Assembly (NCBI RefSeq): GCF_050624435.1
Contig: NC_134539.1
Coordinates: forward strand, 123,797,525 to 123,861,524
Direction of reading: 5' to 3'
Length of the DNA: 64,000 nt
From: Tenrec ecaudatus
Lineage: Eukaryota; Chordata; Mammalia; Afrosoricida; Tenrecidae
Shown: positions 48,401 through 54,400 of the stretch, in pieces
How the letters are laid out: every line of letters starts with the position of its first letter
Position numbering within the stretch: position 1 is the first letter of the stretch
Program-made: the position numbers and the translations under genes
Notes under the pieces: generated by a model
Seen by the model: only the letters and a program-made list of their open reading frames with translations
Databases searched by the model: none
What the model was told of the DNA's origin: nothing

Positions 48401-51400
48401 TCGCTCCCGCTTTCTCGCTCGACCCCTGGCACAGGCAGAGCTTCCTGTTGCTTCACCTGGCACCAAGGAGCACCCAGACCCCAGAAGCAGCTGCTGGGAG
48501 CACAGGTCTCCGCAGACGCCACCCGCCCTGCTCTCGTGGGAAGAGAACCGGGGTGGCATACTGCAGGCTGCTCCATTTCAGGGCAAGGCTTTCTAAAGCG
48601 TCTTCCTGTTCTTCTCATACAGTTAATTCTTTCCCCTGTTTTAGCAGAACAGGAACCTGACAGTAAGAGAGAAGACGGCAGTAAACTTGGGAGCAGAGAA
48701 ACAGAGGATCCAGAAGACACAGACAGGTGACAGAAGACGGGACGTGTGAAAGGAATCTAAAATGTTTATTAGTTTTTTTCTAGGATTGTGCGCAAGGAGG
48801 AAAAAAGAAACCCAACAACTTCCCAGTATTTTTTTTTTTTTGCTAGTGCAGTAGCCCTTGTTTCTAAAAGCTGTTATTTTGTTTTTAACTTCATCCTGGG
48901 AGGCAAACAGGTTTCGACCACTTAGAGAACATTTTAGTTAGAGCCCGTGGAGGCCAATAATTAGCTCTTTCTTAGCCAAGTAAGAGAAGATGCAGCGACC
49001 GTGCAGACAGTTCAGTCTTCCTCTGAAACCCAGCTTTCCCTGGTGTGGGGCTCTCTCCCCTCTGACCCGGGCTGTAAGAGAAGCCGCTTCACCTCGCCTC
49101 CTCTGCCTCTTGGCTTCTGCAAGTGCTGTTCACGGCCAGCAGACACAGGATGCAAGGGAATGCCCAAAGACTCAGGATCAATAGTGTGCAGAAATACTGT
49201 GATTTCACAGGAAAATCACTTACCGAGTTAGGTCCTCGTTTCATCAGTTCTGCACATGTTCGTTAAAGCCGTTAGTTGCTTTTACACGATGTGTCGGCAC
49301 CCTCACTATGTCCATTCTGGGTTCTGTCTCCATTCACTTTGCTCCTTCTCCAAAAGCCAGCTCCCTGCCATCGAGTCGGCTCCGACCCATGCAGGACGGG
49401 CAGGACTGCTCCTGTGGGCTTCTGACCGTAGCTCTCTCTGTCTTTCTCCTCAGTCCAGACCAATCCTCAAAACACCTTAGAAACTATTCAAGAGCCATAA
49501 ATGTCTTTTTACAAACAAATGAAATCACCATTATCTGACTATAGTTTTATTTTCGTTTTCAATCTTATTTCCGAGTCACATGTGTGTGCCGAAGGGGCTG
49601 CAGAAGGCTCTCAAGCTGCTGTTGCAGACCCTGCTCTAGGGAACTGGCCGCCGTTAGGTCTCGTTTACACGGATGTTTTGAAGACGGTCATGCTCCTCAG
49701 CAATACTATTCATTTTTTGAGCCACTCTGTTTGGGCTCATCGGCAGCTTCATGGTTTGAGTTCCAAATCCAAAGGTATCCCAGGCGATGGTCTCAGGGGC
49801 CCCTCTGGTCTCCACCAGTCAAGCACGTCTGGGCTCTTGTAGAAATTTAGATTTTGTCCTCCATTTCCCCACTCGTTCTCTGTGACTATTGCTTTGTCCT
49901 GGGCCACATGGTAGAGGTAGCCGGTGCCGCCCAGTTCTGGGCTCCGGGAGTGTGGATGTGGGTCACACAGACCGTTAGCTTGTTTGAGGGTTTAGCACAG
50001 CGGTTCAAAACCTTCCTCATGCCGTGACCCTTTCATACAGTTCCTCAGGTTGTAGTGACCCCCCAACCAAAACCTTATTTTCGTTACTACTTCATCACTG
50101 TCATTTGCTACTGTTCTGAATTGGGAGACCCTGTGAAAGGGTCGTTCGACCCCCGCCCCCAAGGGGTCTTGACCCACAGGTTGAGAACTGCTGGTCTAGC
50201 AGGCGCACGCAGCTACTCCTGTACTCATGGCTGAAGGTGGCTCCTCCTCTATCAGGGAAGGTTGTCCTCTTCAGCTTTGGAGGGCCAGGATGCCCCCTAG
50301 ACGGTGAGATGAGCCGGACTGCCCGGGGACCGACGAACGACAAACGGTACAGCCAGATAGCCCTCACAGTGACTCCTTCTTTGACTTCCTCCTTTCTCTC
50401 TACTTCAGATGTGGGTACACCAAAAGTTGATCTCAGGTGGCCATTCAGAAGCTTTTAAGATCCAGGTGTCTCAACAAATGAGGGTGGGGAGGACATTATC
50501 TGTACGTGCTATGTCGCACCATTGACCAAATTGCCTCTGAGACCCAGTAACCCAGTCCTGCCAGGTGTATGTTTATGTCTGAGAAGTATCCTCACCCTGA
50601 CCTGGCTCTGAGGACCCAGGAAAGCCATGCATAGTACCCTCAGCTGCAGGTGACAGAGCCTCTCCCTCTGCCTCACCAGACACCTGGAGGTTGGCAGCAC
50701 GGGGCTGGTGTGGCCGCTCAGTGATACCACCCGCGACATAGGCTCTGTTGATCATCTTGCTCTGCCACTTGTCCTCGGGCACCTCCTGGCTGCAAGACCG
50801 CTGCCACCCACGCCCCAGGCAGAGAGGAGGGGTGTGGGGCAAGGCAGTAAGCCAGCTGACTGCCCCTCTTGATCCAGAGGTGAATGCCGTGGAAGAGGAA
50901 GGCCCTGGAGAAGGGGGTTAGGAATAGCTTTTGGGTAATTAATCCAGTGCCTGTCATACCGGTACTTCAAGAGATACAGAAGGAAGGAGAAGAGGGAGAG
51001 AGACAAGCAAAGGGAGAAGACAAAGAGGCAAAGGAAAACATGATGAATTTTTGTTTTTCCAAATTTGTAATTTAAAAAACCACTTTATTGGGGGCTCATA
51101 CAACTCTTACACAATCCATCCATCCATCCATTGTGTCAAGCACATTTGTATATTTGTTACCATCATCATTCTCAAAACATTTGCTTTCTGCTTGAGCATC
51201 AGCCCCTCATTTTTTCCCCTCCCTGCCCCCTCTCCCTCATGAACCCTTGATAATTTATAAATTATTAATATTTTGTCATGTCTTACACTGTCCAACGTCT
51301 TCCTTCACCCACTATTTAAAAAGAGAAACGGTTGAGGAGCCTTTTTCTGGGATGTGTGATGTAACTCCGCTCCTCCATTGCCCCAGAGTGGCTGTGACTT

Positions 51401-54400
51401 GTGTCTCGATTCTCTCTGCTTGCCCGTGGACAGAGCTCACTCTACCCTCGACGAGGACCTGGAGAAGTGGCTGCAGGCACCTGAGGAGAGCAGGGGACGC
51501 CGGGACCTTCCAGAGGGCTCAGCAAGGTTGTAGTGTTTCCCACTGGGGACCCTGTCCTCTTTCGGGAAGCAGGGCTGGCTTGGTGTGGTGTGTTGGTCTG
51601 TCTGTTGGCTTTGTCCTTCCTGTCTAGACTCCTGGGAGCATGAGTGTCCGTTGATGGCCTTCCACTGGCCTTGCTCAGGCAGCCCTGACTCGGTCTGTCG
51701 GACTCTGGAGCTGACTCCTCTCCTGGAGACACCCACAGTGCTCAACGCAGGGAGGAGCCAGAGCGCTGTCAGGGCAGAGGGGCCCTGCCTCCTGCAACAT
51801 TTCATCAGTCATCAAGTTGACAGATAACACAAATGGAGGAAGGGAGGCTAATTTGAGGGGTAATTGACTCGGACTCAAAGTGGCCCCGTTAGGCTGACAT
51901 GCTCCATCTGTCTGAAGATAAAAGCGAGCAGTTACCCCCCAAAAGCAGAGAAGGGACTTTACTGGGATTTTCTTTTTGTAATCAGAATCTCCTGTTTGCT
52001 CTGCCTTCATTGAGGGCAGGGAGTGTGCCTCTCTGCCACGCTAGGGATTCCAGAAATGCGTCCTGGGGCACGACACAGCAGCTGTGAGCCTCCCTGCCGT
52101 CAAGTCAAGTCCACTCACAGCGACCCTGCAGGGCAGAGGGGGTTCCCCCATAGCGCGACAATGGCTACATTTCCACAGAAGCAAACGGCCACATCTTTCT
52201 CCTATGGAGCAGCTGGTGGATTCGAAATGCTGGTCTTTGGGTTGGTAGCCAAGTGCTGTAGTCACTGTGCTGCCCAGGTTCCGGAGAGGCCAGAGCGGCA
52301 TGAATGAGGCTGGATGAACAGAAACGGGCTGTGCAGATCAGGACAGTCATCTCATGTTGACCAGACTTCTAGGCCACGATGTGGGGTTCCATTCTGTGAA
52401 CCCCATTTTAAAAGGGGCATCAACCGCCAGGAGTGGGTGGCTGCAGTCAGGAGTTTGGGAACCGTGTCCTGTGAGGACAGCTGAAAGAGCCAGGGAGGCT
52501 CCATCTGAAGAAGAACAGATTTGATCGCTGCCTTTAACTGCCTGGACTACTGAGTTGTAAAGGGAAGAGAGAGCGTCTCTTACTCTCTTCTGAAGAAGCT
52601 GCAGAGTAACCGATTTTCACCCCGTAGCTGCATGACCTTCCTTTCAAAGAGTCATTGCTGTCTGAAGGTGGAGCCAGCTGCCACACCTCCTGCTGTGCAT
52701 GGGAGAAAGACAGGGCTTTCTGCTGCCATGAGGGTGACAGTCTCAGAAACCACAGGGCCCTTCTCCCTGTCCTGTAAGGTTGCTGTGAGTCGGCAGCAAT
52801 GGGATTGATGGCAATGAGTTTGGAGAGTGTTGCCCGAGCAGAGCCAGTGAGTGGACCCTCAGGTCTAGGATATGGGGCTGGAGAAGGTAGCCCCAGGCCG
52901 CTTCTCTCTCTAGCGCTAGGACTAATCATGTTGGGAGGGTATGAGGAAGAGAATTCTTCCCACCTTGGCTGGATTTGATCATTAGTTTTGTTTCAATGAT
53001 TAGTCTTGCATATCCACCAAATGCAAACAGGAGAGAGATCCCTGGGCAGGATGGGGGTTGGCTCAGCAGCACCCATGGCCACTGAGAGCTGAGCACTGAG
53101 CTGGGGCTGGAGGTGCAGTGCACAAGAAGGCCTCTGCTCTCAAGGAGCGCCCCATCACTCGACCGGCAGGGCGTGGGGTGTTTGGGTATTTAAACGATTC
53201 AGATCCGTCACTCAGCATTTCAGGAAAATGAACCCACTGGGTTAAGCAGTCAGGATGCCACCAGAGGGGCTCTTCTGGAGGGCCCCAAAACTTAGACCAG
53301 ACTCACTTTCCGCATCGATGACGAGGACTCAGTGACCCTGTGGGTTTCTCAGGCCACCTCCTGAAAGGCAGAAGGTAGTTGAGGTTAACAGCCCCCAGGG
53401 CTCCTTGGTCAACAAAAGGGTGGCCATTGGACGGACTGAATTGCTTTGTTTCTTTGAGACAGTATAGAGGAGTAGTTGAGAGGAGACATCCTGGATTGGG
53501 AGCCCAGCCCCAAGACTGACTGGTGTGAAACAGCTTCCCGGTCTCCCAGTGTCCCCACCTTTGTATGGGGATGGTGTGATACCGGCCCTAAAGGGGCGAA
53601 TAGGCCTCAAGCCCTTGAACCTGGGCTTGGCACACAGAGAAAAACACAGATTAGTCAGAAAGCGTTAGGTAATGCGTATGTTAGGTAACTGGGACTGCTA
53701 CTTTTGGGAGGAGGTCTGGCCACATGATTGAATGCCCCCAAATGATTGTCGTTGAAGGGAGACCAACACCCAGGACCAAGAAGTTGGTGACAAGAAGAGC
53801 GCCAAGCCAGAGAGAAGGAAGTCAGAGAGCTTTTTAGGGACTTCGGAAGAAGGTACGAATGCGCAGTTGTTTTGAATGTTGTGTACGTATCGTGATGGGG
53901 GTTTGGGGACCATCACTGTTATTTAGACAGCAGTCCATGTCCCAGCGACGGCAGGCCATCCTCTCCCGTGTAGCTGCGAATCTCTGTGCACTGCCAGCCA
54001 TCCCAGCTCCATGGCTGAAGGGAGCCCTCCGCCTGCCTCGTGACCCTCATCTTGCGCACTGTCCTAATGGTGTGGACCCTTCAAAAACGTCCTAAAATGA
54101 GCTCACCCAGAGGCTACAGACTCCAATAAGGACTATTCTATTCTGGATTTTCAGGGGGGGGGTGTCTACAAGTCCTGTGAAAGTTGTAAATAACCTTAAT
54201 TTAAAAATTATTTTGCTAGAGCTTTAGGGCTTCTGCTAGGCCATTCAGCGACTCCCTTCTATATTTGTGCCTCCTCCTCAGAAAGTTAGGGACATTGACG
54301 CGTTTCCATCCCTGGACCCCCTTTGCGCCCCTCCGTGGTCCGTTGTCATCCTCCGCCCTGCCCTGCCCTGCCCTGCGCCTCAGGAGGCTGGCCCTCCGGG

